The notes: a model not told the origin generated them from the letters alone. 64,000 bases of DNA from Mycobacterium asiaticum (GCF_001673635.1 NZ_LZMH01000002.1:1-64000), one strand, 5' to 3'. Positions 20,456 through 34,867 are shown, counted from the stretch's first letter. Numbers and translations: made by a program.

Positions 20456-21421
20456 CTATTTGGTCGCCAACGACAGACCGAAATCACCCGCGTCGTCCGT
20501 CCACCACCGGATGCGGGTCAGACCCGCATCGGCGAGTTCGGCACCAACCGCGTCGGGGCGAAACTTGCAGGACACTTCGGTCAGCATCTCCTCGCCCGCG
20601 TCGAAGTCGACGGTCAGGTCAAGGGCGCCTACCCGCACCCGCTGGCGGCGAGTCGACCGCAGCCACATCTCGATCCGCTGAAGTTCGGCGTTCCAACGGG
20701 CGACATGCTGAAAGGCATCGACGGTGAAATTCGCGCCGAGCTGGCGGTTGATCACCGACAGCACATTGAGATTGAACCGTGCCGTCACCCCGGCCGCGTC
20801 GTCATAGGCCCGCACCAGCCGCTCGGTGTCCTTGACCAGGTCGGTGCCCAACAACAGGCTGTCCCCGGGCCGCATCACCCCCGACAACGCCGCCAGAAAT
20901 TCGGCACGGGGCCCGGGTGTGAGGTTGCCGATGGTCGAACCAAGGAAGACGAACAGGCGACGCCCACCACCGGGGATCTCGGTAAGATGTTCCTCGAAAT
21001 CCCCGCAGACAGCGTTGATTTGGATGCCTGGATACTCGCGCTGGATGGCCTCGGCCGCCGCCGAGAGCACGTTTGCGTCGACGTCGAACGGCACGAAACC
21101 GCGCAGCGCGCCGCTATCCCGCAACGCATTGAGCAACAGCCGCGTCTTCTCCGAAGTTCCGCTGCCCAGCTCCACGAGGGTGTCGGCCTCACTTGCCGCC
21201 GCCACTTCGGCGGATCGGGCCCGCAGGATGGCCGCTTCGGCGCGGGTCGGGTAGTACTCCGGCAGCCGGGTGATCTGGTCGAACAGGTCACTGCCTACCG
21301 AATCGTAGAACCATTTGGGCGGCAACGACTTAGGAGTCTGCTGCAGACCGGTGTACACGTCGCGCCGCAATGCCTGCAACGCCGAGTCCTCGGCGAGGTG
21401 ATTGGACAACGACAGTGTCAT
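20456..21421 (-). CDS. egtD: L-histidine N(alpha)-methyltransferase EgtD
   Basis: EgtD trimethylates histidine to hercynine with three SAM. The 321-residue length is exactly that of the M. tuberculosis enzyme. Motifs seen are [16 protein letters not shown] (SAM binding), [20 protein letters not shown] and [15 protein letters not shown] near the end. The ATG overlaps the egtC stop as TGATG (21419-21423), indicating translational coupling. It is the first committed step for the histidine branch, placed fourth in the operon. Confidence 0.95.
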   Translation of the reverse strand: MTLSLSNHLAEDSALQALRRDVYTGLQQTPKSLPPKWFYDSVGSDLFDQITRLPEYYPTRAEAAILRARSAEVAAASEADTLVELGSGTSEKTRLLLNALRDSGALRGFVPFDVDANVLSAAAEAIQREYPGIQINAVCGDFEEHLTEIPGGGRRLFVFLGSTIGNLTPGPRAEFLAALSGVMRPGDSLLLGTDLVKDTERLVRAYDDAAGVTARFNLNVLSVINRQLGANFTVDAFQHVARWNAELQRIEMWLRSTRRQRVRVGALDLTVDFDAGEEMLTEVSCKFRPDAVGAELADAGLTRIRWWTDDAGDFGLSLATK

Positions 21422-22131
21422 CAGGTTCCCTTCACACGGTTCAACGGTGTCGACCGGACGCCGTCGGCACCCACCTCCACCAGGTGCCGGTCCGGCACTT
21501 CTTCCCAATCCGGGTCGTCGTCGTAAGGCTCGCTGGCCAGCACCACACCGTCGGCACGCTGCAGCAGGAACAGCGTGTCACCCCAGGCTGTGGCGAGCAG
21601 CCGGGAACCGTTGGCCGCCATTATGTTCAGCCGGGCCTGCGGGTCGGCGCTGCCGATCTCAATGATGCTGTTGCCCAACGCATCCAATCCGCGCGCGAAG
21701 ATCGCCGCGGCGAGCAGCGCACTGTCGCATACGGATTCGGCCAGCGGGCTAGGCGGCAACACCGCGCGGTCGACCACACCGTTGTGGGACAGCAGCCACT
21801 GGCCGTCGGTGAAGGGTGCGGTGGCACTGATCTCGATCGGCATGCCGACGGTCGCCGAGCGCACCGCGGCCACCACGCAATGGCTGCGCAGCGCCGGGGC
21901 TACCGATGCGAATGAGGGGTCCCCCCACAGCGGCGCCGGACTGCGCCAGCGCCGCGGTACGGAACGGTCGGCGGAATCGTCGAAAAAGCCTACGCCCCAA
22001 CCATCTGCGTTCATCAGCCCGTGCTTCTGGCGGCGCGGCGCGTAGGACTGCACCAGCAGACCTTGCGGCCGCTCGAGTACCAGACTGGAAATGCTGACTG
22101 GCGATCCGAGCCAGCCCAGATGACGACACAT
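21421..22131 (-). CDS. egtC: Gamma-glutamyl-hercynylcysteine sulfoxide hydrolase EgtC
   Basis: EgtC removes the glutamate from gamma-glutamyl-hercynylcysteine sulfoxide. The 236-residue protein begins MCRHLGWLG, so Cys2 becomes the N-terminal nucleophile after Met removal, as in class II glutamine amidotransferases. Further signature segments are GWGVGFFDD and [10 protein letters not shown]. The start at 22131 overlaps the egtB stop (TGATG), and the stop overlaps the egtD start the same way. Confidence 0.94.
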   Translation of the reverse strand: MCRHLGWLGSPVSISSLVLERPQGLLVQSYAPRRQKHGLMNADGWGVGFFDDSADRSVPRRWRSPAPLWGDPSFASVAPALRSHCVVAAVRSATVGMPIEISATAPFTDGQWLLSHNGVVDRAVLPPSPLAESVCDSALLAAAIFARGLDALGNSIIEIGSADPQARLNIMAANGSRLLATAWGDTLFLLQRADGVVLASEPYDDDPDWEEVPDRHLVEVGADGVRSTPLNRVKGT

Positions 22132-23417
22132 CAGACGTCCCAGGCCAATCGGAGGCCGGAAAAGATCTGGCGACGGTAGGGGTGATCCCAGTTGCGGAAG
22201 CTGGGACGCAGGATAGACGACTCGACTGCCCAGGAACCACCGCGCAGCACCCGGTAGTCGCCGTCGAAGAAGGGCTGGGAATAGCGCTCGTAGATCATCG
22301 GCACGAAGCCCGGCCAGGGCCGCAGCGCCGAACTGGTCCATTCCCAGACGTCGCCCAGCATTTGCTCGGCGCCGTAGGCCGACGCTCCGGCCGGGTAAGC
22401 CCCGACCGGCGCGGGGCGCAGTGTGGTGCCGCCGAGGTTGGCGCGTTCGGCCGATGGCTCCTGCTCTCCCCATGGATAGCGGCGGCGGGTATCGGCGGCC
22501 GGATCCCATGCGCAAGCCTTCTCCCACTCGATCTCGCTGGGCAGCCGGGCGCCGGCCCACGCCGCGTACGCCTCGGCCTCGAAGTACGAGATGTGCTGCA
22601 CCGGCTCGTCGGCGGGAAGGTCATCGGTGTAGCCGAACCGAGTGCGGGTGCGCCCGTCGGCGCCCCAGAATTGCGGCGCGGTGAGACCGGCCTGCTGGCG
22701 GTGCTGCCAGCCACGCTCCGACCACCATCTCGGTTCGTCGTAACCGCCGTCGGAGATGAAGTGCTGCCATTCGCGGTTGGTGACCGGAACGCGGCCGATC
22801 CGAAAGCTCGGCACCTCGACCACGTGTGCCGGACGCTCGTTGTCCAGCGAGTACGGTTCGGTCGCCGCGTCCACACCCAGCACGAAGGGGCCGCCGGACA
22901 CCAGCACCGACGTCCCGGCCAGTTCGGGACGACCGGCAGGAACGGGTTGGGTGGCCTGCAACAGCGGCGGCCCGGAGCGCAGATTGAGCGCCTGCAGCAT
23001 GGTTTCAACGTGCTGACTCTCATGGCTGACGACCAAGCCGAACCTGAACAGCGCCTGGTCGGCGGCGCCGGCATCGGGCAGCGAATCCAGCGCGTCCAGC
23101 GCAGCGTTGCGGACCGTCCTGCAGAACGACCTCGCCTTGGCCGGGGACAGTAACGGCAGGTCCACCCGACTGGCGCGAGAGTGCACGAAGGCGTCGTATA
23201 GCCCTTCCACTTCCGGTGGCAACAATCCCGGCCGGTCCAGGTTGCCGCCACGCAACACCCAGAGCTCTTCCTGCTGACCGATGTGCGCCAGGTCCCACAC
23301 CAGCGGACTCATCAGCGGGTCGTACTGCCGATGAAGTTCGGCGTCGTCGAAATCGACGAGCCGCAGCGTGCGGGTTCGCGCGCGCTCCAGGTCGCCGGCA
23401 AGCCGTTCTTTGGTCAC
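22131..23417 (-). CDS. egtB: Hercynine oxygenase (sulfoxide synthase) EgtB
   Basis: EgtB is the nonheme iron enzyme joining hercynine to gamma-glutamylcysteine with oxygen. The 428-residue protein has an N-terminal DinB-like domain with the three iron ligands His45 ([10 protein letters not shown]) and His132/His136 (SHESQHVE), and a C-terminal formylglycine-enzyme-like sulfatase-modifying fold ([31 protein letters not shown]). It starts at GTG 23417, overlapping the egtA TGA, so the two are coupled. Iron-ligand numbering is counted from this start. Confidence 0.95.
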   Translation of the reverse strand: MTKERLAGDLERARTRTLRLVDFDDAELHRQYDPLMSPLVWDLAHIGQQEELWVLRGGNLDRPGLLPPEVEGLYDAFVHSRASRVDLPLLSPAKARSFCRTVRNAALDALDSLPDAGAADQALFRFGLVVSHESQHVETMLQALNLRSGPPLLQATQPVPAGRPELAGTSVLVSGGPFVLGVDAATEPYSLDNERPAHVVEVPSFRIGRVPVTNREWQHFISDGGYDEPRWWSERGWQHRQQAGLTAPQFWGADGRTRTRFGYTDDLPADEPVQHISYFEAEAYAAWAGARLPSEIEWEKACAWDPAADTRRRYPWGEQEPSAERANLGGTTLRPAPVGAYPAGASAYGAEQMLGDVWEWTSSALRPWPGFVPMIYERYSQPFFDGDYRVLRGGSWAVESSILRPSFRNWDHPYRRQIFSGLRLAWDV

Positions 23418-24715
23418 ATCCCCCCTTGGGCCATCCGCGCAACCGTTGCCGCGATGCCGTTGTCGATGACCCGGTCGGCGAAATCGTCAGCCGGGCATCG
23501 GCCCGTCTCCACATTGAGCATGAGCTGCTCCATCGCCGCGGCGAGCTCGGCTGGTGCTCGCTCCGTGGCGATGGCCAGACACCGGTTGGCTGCCGCGTAC
23601 AGCCGTCGGTCGACCAGCCCGGCCCGGGCTGCGATGTCCCATGCCGTGGCCACCGGTTCGACCGCTTCGGCGGCCAGGTCCGCCGCGACCGGGTCGTCCA
23701 GCAAAGTGGTGAGGGTGAAGGCCAGCGCGGGCCACACGGCCTCCGGGACGGAGTCGAGATAGCGGATCTCCAGCCACTGACGCGGCCGTACCGGCGGGAA
23801 CAGAGTGGTCAGATGGTATTCGAGGTCGGCGTTGGTGGGACGGCGCCCGGCGAGCAGGACGCGGCCGTCCACCCAATCGGTGAACGGCACGTGGTCCGTG
23901 ACCGCGAGGATCTCTTGGTGGTCGGGACTGCGCACCATCATCACCGGCGCCTTGAGCGCGTACCGCGCCCAGTCGGTGCCGGGGTCGACACCGCTGGCAC
24001 CCAGGATCGGCCCACACCGCGCCGAATCCATCTGGCCCCACACCCACTGCCGGGTGGACTGCCAACCGGTGAACTCGCCACCCAGCATCGGGGAATTACC
24101 TGCGATCGCGATCATCGTCGGCCCCAACGCATGTGCCAGGCGCACCCGCGAAACCCAGCCCGCGCGCGGCCCAGCGTCGAGATTGACCTGAATCGAGGCC
24201 GTCGAGGTCATCATCGCCGCGCCCGCCGCACCACTGTCGCTGGCGGCGAAGAACTGCTCCATCGCGCAGTAACGCGCGCCGGGGTTGACCCGCGACGGCG
24301 ACCGCAGCGGATCCGCACCCAGGAACACCAACCCCAGGCCCGACTCAGCCAAGGCTGAACGCAGCACCGCCTGGTCACGGCTCATCGCGTCGATCGCCGC
24401 CAACACACCGTCGGCTGGCGGGCCCGAAAGTTCAACGGCGCCACCGGGTTCCATGGTGATCGCGCTGCCCCCCGGAAGAGGGTCAACCCATTTGAGAATG
24501 TCGTTGAGCTCATCCCAGGCGGGACGGCGCAGTGGATCGGCGGGGTCGAAGCAGTGCGCCTCGAGTTCCAGGCCGACGCGGCCCAGTGGGCCATCGGTGA
24601 GGCAACCCTCGGCGATGTGCTGAGCGACGGCCGCCGATCCGGCCAGCGCGCTGTCCGCCGGGCCGATACCGTCCAGCGGCGGGGACGTGGCGGTCGCGGC
24701 GATGCGTGTCACCAT
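23414..24715 (-). CDS. egtA: Glutamate-cysteine ligase EgtA
   Basis: EgtA makes gamma-glutamylcysteine, the sulfur donor for ergothioneine in mycobacteria, which lack glutathione. The 433-residue protein fits the GCS2 family, with [14 protein letters not shown] near residues 45-58 carrying the metal-binding acidic residues, [15 protein letters not shown], and [10 protein letters not shown]. The ATG at 24715 is used; 47 bases separate it from the Ohr gene upstream, so an internal promoter or run-through is possible. It heads the egtABCDE cluster. Confidence 0.94.
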   Translation of the reverse strand: MVTRIAATATSPPLDGIGPADSALAGSAAVAQHIAEGCLTDGPLGRVGLELEAHCFDPADPLRRPAWDELNDILKWVDPLPGGSAITMEPGGAVELSGPPADGVLAAIDAMSRDQAVLRSALAESGLGLVFLGADPLRSPSRVNPGARYCAMEQFFAASDSGAAGAAMMTSTASIQVNLDAGPRAGWVSRVRLAHALGPTMIAIAGNSPMLGGEFTGWQSTRQWVWGQMDSARCGPILGASGVDPGTDWARYALKAPVMMVRSPDHQEILAVTDHVPFTDWVDGRVLLAGRRPTNADLEYHLTTLFPPVRPRQWLEIRYLDSVPEAVWPALAFTLTTLLDDPVAADLAAEAVEPVATAWDIAARAGLVDRRLYAAANRCLAIATERAPAELAAAMEQLMLNVETGRCPADDFADRVIDNGIAATVARMAQGGM

Positions 24716-24762
24716 CACTTCATCTTCCAGACGGGTCCGACATATTCCCGGACCCGCCCTCG

Positions 24763-25191
24763 CTACACCTTGGCCGATACGTCGACGTCGATGTTGCCCC
24801 GGGTGGCCTTGGAATACGGGCACACCTGGTGAGCTTGATGGACCAGGTCGTCGGCCGAGCTCTGGTCCAGGCCGGGCAGGTATCCAACGATCTTGCCGGT
24901 GAGGCCGAACCCACCCTCGGTGTCCTTGCCGAATCCGATCTCCACGGTGACGTCGGTGGCGTCGTCGAGCTTGACCTTGGCCTTGCCCGCAACCAGCCGC
25001 AGCGCGCCCAGGAAGCACGCTGCATAGCCGGCCGAGAACAACTGCTCAGGGTTGGTGCCTTCACCGTTGCCCCCCATCGCCTTCGGTGGGCGAGTTTCCA
25101 GGTCTATGCGACCGTCGTCGGACTTCACGTGTCCGTCGCGGCCGCCGCCCGTCGCAGTTGATGCGGTGGTGTAAACGACTTCAATGCTCAT
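24763..25191 (-). CDS. Organic hydroperoxide resistance protein (Ohr/OsmC family)
   Basis: The 142-residue protein reduces organic hydroperoxides through a Cys pair. Cys59 (SAGYAACFLGAL) is the peroxidatic position and Cys124 (QVCPYSKATRGN) the resolving one. The pattern PEQLFSAGYAACF and the CPYSKATRGNIDV ending are diagnostic for Ohr rather than OsmC. The ATG at 25191 is chosen over 25203 by family fit. The gene lies between catalase (27 bases upstream) and egtA on the same strand, a position where M. tuberculosis has a different gene (Rv3705c). No OhrR regulator is adjacent. Confidence 0.93.
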   Translation of the reverse strand: MSIEVVYTTASTATGGGRDGHVKSDDGRIDLETRPPKAMGGNGEGTNPEQLFSAGYAACFLGALRLVAGKAKVKLDDATDVTVEIGFGKDTEGGFGLTGKIVGYLPGLDQSSADDLVHQAHQVCPYSKATRGNIDVDVSAKV

Positions 25192-25218
25192 GGCCTCGAT
25201 CATGCCAGCCGACGATGG

Positions 25219-26667
25219 TCACCCTAGGTTCGCCCGGACTCCCTCCTCCACCTTCTTGCCGAGATCGGCGTCGACGTTGCGCCAGTACTCGAACACCCGG
25301 GACAGCACCGGTTCCTGCACACCTTTGGAGACGTGTCCGATGATGTTGTGGGCCAATCTTTCCCGTTCGTCGTCGTTGAGCACATCACGAACCAGGGTGC
25401 CGGCCTGGCTCCAGTCGTCGTCCTCGGGGCGCAACGTGTAGGCCGATCGCACCATCTCCCCATCGGCGAACCAGCGCACCTCGGCGGCGCGCTGCGGGTC
25501 GGCATGCGGGCCGCCGTAGGAGTTGGGCGCGTACACCGGATCCGATGCGTTCTTGATCCGCATGACGCCGTCCTTGGAGTAGCTGTTGACCTCGACCTTC
25601 GGCGAATTCACCGGGATCTGCTTGTAATTGACGCCCAGCCGGGCCCGGTGAGCGTCGGAATAGGAGAAACCGCGACCGAGCAGCATCTTGTCCGGGCTCA
25701 GTCCGGTGCCCGGCACGATGTTGTTCGGCTCGAATGCGGCCTGCTCGATCTCGGCGTGATAGTCGGTGACGTTGCGGTTCAGCGTCAGCTTGCCGACGTC
25801 GATCAACGGGTAGTCGCCGTGCGGCCACACCTTGGTGAGGTCGAAGGGGTTGAACCGGTAGGTCTTCGCCTCTTCGAAAGGCATGATCTGCATCTTGAGC
25901 GTCCAGCTCGGGAAGTCGCCGCGCTCGATCGACTCATACAGATCACGCTGGTGATAATCGCCGTCCTCACCGGCGAGCCGGTCGGCGTCCTCCTGGGTGA
26001 GGAAGTCGATGCCCTGGTCACTGATGAAGTGGTACTTCACCCAGAAGATCTCGTCGGCGGCGTTGATCCAGCTGTAGGTGTGGCTGCTGTAGCCGTTCAT
26101 GTGCCGCCAGGTCTTGGGGATACCGCGGTCGCCCATCAGCCAGGTGACCTGGTGCGCAGACTCCGGGGTGAGGGTCCAGAAGTCCCACTGCATGTTGTGG
26201 TTGCGCAGGTTCGTTGCCTGCATTCGCTTTTGCGAGCGAATGAAGTGCTGGAACTTCAGCGGGTCGCGGATGAAGAAGATCGGCGTGTTGTTGCCGACCA
26301 TGTCGAAGTTGCCTTCGCTGGTATAGAACTTCAGCGCGAAGCCGCGGGGGTCCCGCCAGGTGTCCGGGCTGCCCCGCTCGCCCGCCACCGTGGAGAACCT
26401 GATCAACGTGTCGGTTCTGGTGCCCGGCTGGAATACCGCGGCCCGGGTGTATCGGCTGACGTCGTTGGTGACCTCGAAGAAGCCAAATGCGCCGCCGCCC
26501 TTGGCATGTGGCTGACGTTCCGGGATCCGTTCCCGATTGAACTGCGCCATCTGCTCGATCAGGTAGTGATCGTGCAGCAGGATCGGGCCGTCGGGACCGA
26601 CGGTCAACGACTCCTTGTCGCTGGGCGCCGGGCTGCCGCCGTCAGTCGTGGTGAAACGCTCCGTCAT
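25219..26667 (-). CDS. Monofunctional heme catalase
   Basis: This small-subunit catalase of 482 residues splits hydrogen peroxide. Active-site His54 lies in [15 protein letters not shown], the distal Asn in [12 protein letters not shown], and the proximal heme Tyr in [14 protein letters not shown]. It is typical of clade 3 catalases (KatA/KatE type), not KatG. A clear GAGGAG site precedes ATG 26667. The gene is followed by Ohr and preceded, 43 bases upstream, by the stop of a His-rich membrane protein, suggesting one peroxide-response unit. M. tuberculosis itself has only KatG, so this is an accessory gene relative to it. Confidence 0.95.
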   Translation of the reverse strand: MTERFTTTDGGSPAPSDKESLTVGPDGPILLHDHYLIEQMAQFNRERIPERQPHAKGGGAFGFFEVTNDVSRYTRAAVFQPGTRTDTLIRFSTVAGERGSPDTWRDPRGFALKFYTSEGNFDMVGNNTPIFFIRDPLKFQHFIRSQKRMQATNLRNHNMQWDFWTLTPESAHQVTWLMGDRGIPKTWRHMNGYSSHTYSWINAADEIFWVKYHFISDQGIDFLTQEDADRLAGEDGDYHQRDLYESIERGDFPSWTLKMQIMPFEEAKTYRFNPFDLTKVWPHGDYPLIDVGKLTLNRNVTDYHAEIEQAAFEPNNIVPGTGLSPDKMLLGRGFSYSDAHRARLGVNYKQIPVNSPKVEVNSYSKDGVMRIKNASDPVYAPNSYGGPHADPQRAAEVRWFADGEMVRSAYTLRPEDDDWSQAGTLVRDVLNDDERERLAHNIIGHVSKGVQEPVLSRVFEYWRNVDADLGKKVEEGVRANLG

Positions 26668-26710
26668 GGGATCTCCTCGTTGCTGGGCTGGTTCGATGCG
26701 GGATTCGTGG

Positions 26711-27100
26711 CTAGCGACCGGGCGGGCTGGAGGGCGCGCTGGACCCGGAGGTGGTCGGCGGTTGGCCGGGAGCCTGGGGTGGTGGCGGGAAGCCGGGGCC
26801 CATGCCGGGAGGGGGCGGACCGCCGGGATAGCGGAACTGCCACCCCGCTCCTGGTCCGCCGGGACCGCCCGGGCCGCCCGGTTGGAACTGGCCGTGGTGA
26901 TGGCGGTGGTGGTGATGGCATCTGCCGTCGCCGAATGCCATGGCAGCGGCGAAGAAAAGGGTCGACGCGATGAAGACGATGCCCGCGACGATCACCACCC
27001 ACGCCGCGACGCGGTAGAGCCGTGGCGGTTTCTCCACGTAGGGCGGCGGCGCGGTGGCGGTTGGAGTCACAGGAACCGAGGATTCGGGTGTTTCACTCAT
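26711..27100 (-). CDS. Small His- and Pro-rich membrane protein (Rv3705A-like)
   Basis: The 129-residue protein starts [14 protein letters not shown], has one membrane helix ([20 protein letters not shown], residues ~30-55), then a histidine cluster [10 protein letters not shown] at about residue 61, and a Gly/Pro-rich tail. The cluster could bind metal or heme, but this is inference from composition. It is paralogous to the next upstream gene at 27212, sharing the helix and histidine cluster. Length equals the M. tuberculosis proline-rich protein Rv3705A as I remember it. Confidence 0.8.
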   Translation of the reverse strand: MSETPESSVPVTPTATAPPPYVEKPPRLYRVAAWVVIVAGIVFIASTLFFAAAMAFGDGRCHHHHRHHHGQFQPGGPGGPGGPGAGWQFRYPGGPPPPGMGPGFPPPPQAPGQPPTTSGSSAPSSPPGR

Positions 27101-27169
27101 GCCTTCGAATATTGCCTAGGCGTACGACACCGTAAAGGCCTCAAGCAACAAAGATGCCGTGAATTGATG

Positions 27170-27198
27170 TAGCCCGGTGCTCGACGAGCACCGGGCTA
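27170..27198. terminator. Perfect 14-bp inverted repeat, likely terminator
   Basis: TAGCCCGGTGCTCG (27170-27183), one spacer base, CGAGCACCGGGCTA (27185-27198). It lies 14 bases past the stop of the gene at 27212 and before the paralog at 27100. No T-tract follows, as is common in mycobacteria. It may attenuate read-through into the downstream genes. Confidence 0.65.
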
Positions 27199-27211
27199 CT
27201 GGTTGAAGGTG

Positions 27212-27562
27212 TTAGCGACCTGGTGTTGGGGCCGGGGTAGTGGACGGCGCCACCGACGTGGGCACCTGGCCCGGCCCGCCCGGTCCGTTGCCGGGACTCT
27301 GCTGGCCGCCACCGCCGTTGGGGAAGCCCGAGCGGTGGTACATCGCCGGGTGGTGCTTGTGGTGGTGGCCGTGGTGGCCACCGTGGCCGGCGGCCAATCC
27401 GAGCCGGAATCCGGTGAAGAAGATGACCGAGACGATGAATACGATCCCGGCGACGATCGCAACCCACGCCGCGGCCCTGAAGACCTTGGGGGTGGTGTGG
27501 ACGGGTTGCGGCGCCACGGCGGTCGAGGTGCGCGTGGTGGGAGTGTCAGAAATTTCGCTCAT
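27212..27562 (-). CDS. Small His-rich membrane protein, paralog of neighbour (Rv3706c-like)
   Basis: The 116-residue protein begins MSEISDTPTT and has one membrane helix ([20 protein letters not shown], residues ~28-52), a histidine cluster GHGGHHGHHHKHHPAMYH and a Pro/Gly tail. The helix and the position of the cluster match the gene at 26711, so the pair arose by duplication. It is the farthest upstream gene of the minus-strand antioxidant block. An alternative ATG at 27571 adds three residues. The role is unknown. Confidence 0.78.
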   Translation of the reverse strand: MSEISDTPTTRTSTAVAPQPVHTTPKVFRAAAWVAIVAGIVFIVSVIFFTGFRLGLAAGHGGHHGHHHKHHPAMYHRSGFPNGGGGQQSPGNGPGGPGQVPTSVAPSTTPAPTPGR

Positions 27563-27646
27563 GACACGCATGATGCATGGGTAAACAGTAGTGGCCGCTA
27601 TGCGCTACTTATGTAGCAGCTGTGAGCGATCGGCCGAGGGCCACGA

Positions 27647-29296
27647 TCAGGGCAGGCGCCCGACGTTGATGGTGAAGAAACCGGCAACACCGGTGCCGCT
27701 GTTGAAGAACCCGGAGTTGAATCCGCTGACTTGACCGTAAGGCATTCCTAGGAACAGCTCCGTGAGGCCGGTGTTGAACAAACCGGAAACGTTGCCGTTC
27801 AATCCCGAACCACCCGCCGCCGAGTTACCGAAGCCGGAGACAGCACCGATGCCCGCATTTGTGGCGACCGAGTTGCCAAAACCTGAAACCAGCAGCCCGG
27901 TATTGCCGAAGCCGGACGTGGTCGCGCCGGAATCGGTGGTAGTGCCCAGCCCGGTGTTGACGTCACCCGAATTCCAGATACCGGTGTTGATGTCACCCGA
28001 ATTGCCACTACCCGTGTTGGCCGCGCCTCCATTGAAGAAGCCGGTGTTGGTGGTGCCGCCGTTACCGAAGCCGGTATTGACAGCGCCTCCGTTGCCAATG
28101 CCGGTGCTCAAGCTGCCACCGTTTCCGATCCCGAAGCTCCCCGCGCCGGAATTTCCGAAGCCGATATTGGCGGTCCCCGAGTTGCCAACACCCACGGTGT
28201 GGACGTTGTACGGGCCAGCCGTGTCGATGCCGGAGTTGAAGAAGCCGATGTTATTGGAGCCCGAGTTGAAGAACCCGATGTTGTTGGAGCCCGAGTTACC
28301 GAATCCAATATTGCCGCTGCCAGAATTCAGACCGTGGAAGACGAACTGGCCCGTCGTGGTGTCGTAATAGGCATTGCCGAGGCCGATCAGGTTGTTGCCG
28401 GTCAGCCCAAGCCCGATGTTGGAGTTGCCGTGGTTGCCCGCGCCCTGATTCCAATTGCCTGTATTGGCGAGGCCGATGTTGTTGTTGCCGGTATTGCCGA
28501 TCCCGACATTATTGTTCCCCTGTCCACGCACAATGCCCGAAAGCGTGCCGCCGTTGCCCATCCCGATGTTTCCGACGCCGACGTTACCGCTGCCGAAATT
28601 TCCGTCACCGACGTTGCCGTTGCCGACGTTGGAATTACCCAAGTTGCCGCCGCCGATATTGCCGCTGCCCAAATTCCCGCTACCGACGTTGGCACTGCCG
28701 TTGTTGCCGTTGCCGACGTTGCCGGTGCCGCCTTTGTTCCCGATGCCGAGATTCGGCAAGTTGCTCAACAAATTCTGCAGCACGCCCTGCGCCGGACCGA
28801 GCTGACCGGCCGCCGCCGATGCTCCCGCGTGATAGCCGAACATCGCGGCGACGTCCTGGGCCCACATGCTCTCGTAGAAGCCCTCGATGGCGGCGATCGC
28901 CGGAGCGTTGAGGCCTAGAAAGTTTGTCCGGACCAACTGCACAAACGCGTTCCGGTTGGCGGCCACCTCGAGCGGATGAACGATCGCCGCTCGGGCAGCC
29001 TCGAATGCGCTGGCGACCGCATTTGCCTGGCCGGCCGCACCCGCGGCCTGCGCTGATGCGGCGCTCAAGAAGCTCGCATACGGAGCTGCAGCGGCGGCCA
29101 TCGCCCCTGACGCTGCGCCTTGCCAGGCTTGGCCGGTCAACCCCGACGTCACCGCGGAGAATGCCCCCGCCGCCGACGCCAACTCATCGGCCAGGCCCTC
29201 CCAAGCCGCCGCCGCCTGCAGCATCGGCGCCGAACCTGCGCCGAGGAACATGCGCAACGAATTGATCTCCGGCGGCAATACCGAGAAATTCTCCAC
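27647..29296 (-). CDS. PPE family protein, MPTR subfamily
   Basis: The 549-residue protein has a PPE domain at residues 1-180 ([38 protein letters not shown]). From about 185 to 512 come pentapeptide repeats of the type NxGxxN, interrupted near residue 320 by a [13 protein letters not shown] insertion. The start is GTG 29296 with a GGGGG-type ribosome site. It is closely related in its first 180 residues to the PPE at 16046 but lacks that protein's Pro/Ile repeats. No PE gene is adjacent. Exported through type VII secretion by family analogy. Confidence 0.93.
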   Translation of the reverse strand: MENFSVLPPEINSLRMFLGAGSAPMLQAAAAWEGLADELASAAGAFSAVTSGLTGQAWQGAASGAMAAAAAPYASFLSAASAQAAGAAGQANAVASAFEAARAAIVHPLEVAANRNAFVQLVRTNFLGLNAPAIAAIEGFYESMWAQDVAAMFGYHAGASAAAGQLGPAQGVLQNLLSNLPNLGIGNKGGTGNVGNGNNGSANVGSGNLGSGNIGGGNLGNSNVGNGNVGDGNFGSGNVGVGNIGMGNGGTLSGIVRGQGNNNVGIGNTGNNNIGLANTGNWNQGAGNHGNSNIGLGLTGNNLIGLGNAYYDTTTGQFVFHGLNSGSGNIGFGNSGSNNIGFFNSGSNNIGFFNSGIDTAGPYNVHTVGVGNSGTANIGFGNSGAGSFGIGNGGSLSTGIGNGGAVNTGFGNGGTTNTGFFNGGAANTGSGNSGDINTGIWNSGDVNTGLGTTTDSGATTSGFGNTGLLVSGFGNSVATNAGIGAVSGFGNSAAGGSGLNGNVSGLFNTGLTELFLGMPYGQVSGFNSGFFNSGTGVAGFFTINVGRLP

Positions 29297-29394
29297 CCTG
29301 ACCCCCTAAGCGTGTCGTTACGCGACCGTCAACAACTGTATGACAGGGATAGGCGGCAGATTTGCTTTTTGCTGGGACAGCGCGTGAACGTTTG

Positions 29395-30432
<1,038 letters not shown>

Positions 30433-31698
30433 CTATCGACCCGTCCCTGCATACACCGTTGCCTCCTCGTCGCCACCGAGACCGAACGCCTCATGCAACG
30501 CAACAACGGCCTTATCTAGTTCGGTGTCGCGGCAAAGCACGGAAATGCGGATTTCCGAGGTGGAAATCAGCTCGATGTTGACACCGACAGCCGCCAGCGC
30601 CTCGCAGAACGTTGCTGTGACGCCGGGGTGGCTACGCATGCCGGCCCCGATCAGCGAGACCTTGCCGATGTGGTCGTCATAGAGCAGCTGGGTGAACCCG
30701 ATCTCGTCCTTGAGCGAGTCCAGCTTCGCCACCGCGGTGGGCCCACTGTCACGCGAGCAGGTGAAGGTGATGTCGGTCTTGCCGTCCTCGACCTTGGAGA
30801 CGTTCTGCAGCACCATGTCGATGTTCACGTCGGCTTCTGCCACGGCCCGGAACACCCGGGCGGCATACCCCGGGATGTCGGGGATGCCGACGATGGTCAC
30901 CTTGGCCTCGCTGCGGTCGTGTGCGACGCCGGTCAGAAGGGGGCTTTCCATGGATATGTCCTTGATCGATCCGACAACGACGGTGCCCGGGCGGTCCGAG
31001 TACGACGACCGGACGTGCACCGGAAGGTCGTAGCGCCGGGCATATTCCACACAGCGCAGCATCAACACCTTGGCACCGCAGGCCGCCAACTCGAGCATCT
31101 CTTCGAAGGTGACCGTTTCCAGCTTGCGGGCGTTGCGCACGATCCTCGGGTCGGCGCTGAAGATGCCGTCCACGTCGGTGTAGATCTCGCACACGTCGGC
31201 ATTGAGCGCCGCGGCCAGCGCGACTGCGGTCGTGTCCGAGCCACCGCGGCCGAGCGTGGTGACATCGCGGGTGTCCTGGCTGACGCCCTGGAAGCCGGCG
31301 ACCAGCACGATCCGGCCTTCGTCGAGCGCGGCCTGCACGCGGCTCGGAGTGACGTCGATGATCTTCGCGTTGCCGTGGGTGCCGGTGGTGATGACGCCCG
31401 CCTGCGAGCCGGTGAAAGACCGGGCGTGCGCACCCAGCGATTCGATCGCCATCGCGACCAGCGCGTTGGAAATCCGCTCACCGGCGGTGAGCAGCATGTC
31501 GAGTTCCCGCGGCGGCGGGACGGGGCAGACCTGTTGAGCCAGGTCCAGCAGGTCATCGGTGGTGTCGCCCATCGCGGAAACCACAACGACAACGTCGTTC
31601 CCCTGCTTCTTGGTCTCGACGATCCGCTCGGCGACCCGGCGAATCCGGTCGGCGTCGGACACCGAGGATCCACCGTATTTCTGCACGACGAGCGCCAC
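30433..31698 (-). CDS. ask: Aspartokinase (alpha and internal beta subunit)
   Basis: Ask phosphorylates aspartate, the first step to DAP, Lys, Met and Thr. The 421-residue alpha chain has the kinase domain ([11 protein letters not shown] at 5-15, [12 protein letters not shown] ~151) and two C-terminal ACT domains for Lys/Thr feedback. As in related actinobacteria, the ATG at codon 250 (position 30951; [12 protein letters not shown]) probably starts a separate 172-residue beta chain made only of the ACT domains. It is followed directly by asd. Confidence 0.95.
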   Translation of the reverse strand: MALVVQKYGGSSVSDADRIRRVAERIVETKKQGNDVVVVVSAMGDTTDDLLDLAQQVCPVPPPRELDMLLTAGERISNALVAMAIESLGAHARSFTGSQAGVITTGTHGNAKIIDVTPSRVQAALDEGRIVLVAGFQGVSQDTRDVTTLGRGGSDTTAVALAAALNADVCEIYTDVDGIFSADPRIVRNARKLETVTFEEMLELAACGAKVLMLRCVEYARRYDLPVHVRSSYSDRPGTVVVGSIKDISMESPLLTGVAHDRSEAKVTIVGIPDIPGYAARVFRAVAEADVNIDMVLQNVSKVEDGKTDITFTCSRDSGPTAVAKLDSLKDEIGFTQLLYDDHIGKVSLIGAGMRSHPGVTATFCEALAAVGVNIELISTSEIRISVLCRDTELDKAVVALHEAFGLGGDEEATVYAGTGR

Positions 31699-34376
<2,678 letters not shown>

Positions 34377-34377
<1 letters not shown>

Positions 34378-34838
34378 CAGGAATCTTTGTAGCGCAGCCG
34401 CCAGAACATCGTCAGGAACACGGGGTAGACCACGATCAGCAGCAAGTAGCTGAACCACATCGGGAACCAGGTGACGATCGACGTGTCCATCACGATGTAA
34501 GAGCAGTAGACGTGCAGCGGCACACTGCCCGCGATGTAGACGACCGACCCGGTGAACAGCGCCCGGTGCCGCTTGTTTGCGAACTGGAGGCGCCGCCATA
34601 GCAGGATTCCCGTGATGCCCGCGTAGGTCATCGGAACCAGCAGGATCCGGTCGTTGGTCACGTTCATCACGTGCTGCAGCGTGAGGGCGTCGCCGAAGAT
34701 CACCCGGTAGACGTGCATGAGAACGCCCAACGAGATGGTCAGCATCGCGATCTCACGGAAGAAGTAGCCATGCCGACGGTACGAGCTCCATAGGGAGCGA
34801 TTCTTGTGTTGGTGTACTACACCCGTAGTGGTTGTCAT
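34377..34838 (-). CDS. Four-helix membrane protein of unknown function, TetR-linked
   Basis: The 153-residue protein starts MTTTTGVVHQHKNRS and has about four membrane segments (FFREIAMLTISLGVLMHVY, MTYAGITGILLWR, LFTGSVVYIAGSVPLHVY, WFPMWFSYLLLIVVYPVFL). I do not recognise the family. Co-expression with a TetR repressor suggests an inducible membrane function such as an efflux or carrier accessory, but nothing in the sequence shows transport. An operator-like palindrome lies 15-29 bases before its start and a related dyad overlaps its first codons. Confidence 0.8.
34816..34829. promoter_or_regulatory. Second TetR dyad candidate inside the gene start
   Basis: ACTAC, four bases, GTAGT lies within the first codons of the membrane protein gene, resembling half-sites of the main palindrome at 34853. 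It could be a second operator or chance. Confidence 0.35.
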
Positions 34839-34852
34839 AGCGCTGACGGTAC

Positions 34853-34867
34853 CACTACGACGTAGTG
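34853..34867. promoter_or_regulatory. TetR operator candidate
   Basis: CACTACG-A-CGTAGTG is a perfect 15-base palindrome located 15 bases upstream of the membrane protein start and 11 bases from the MarR stop, in the expected promoter of the membrane/TetR operon. Confidence 0.6.
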
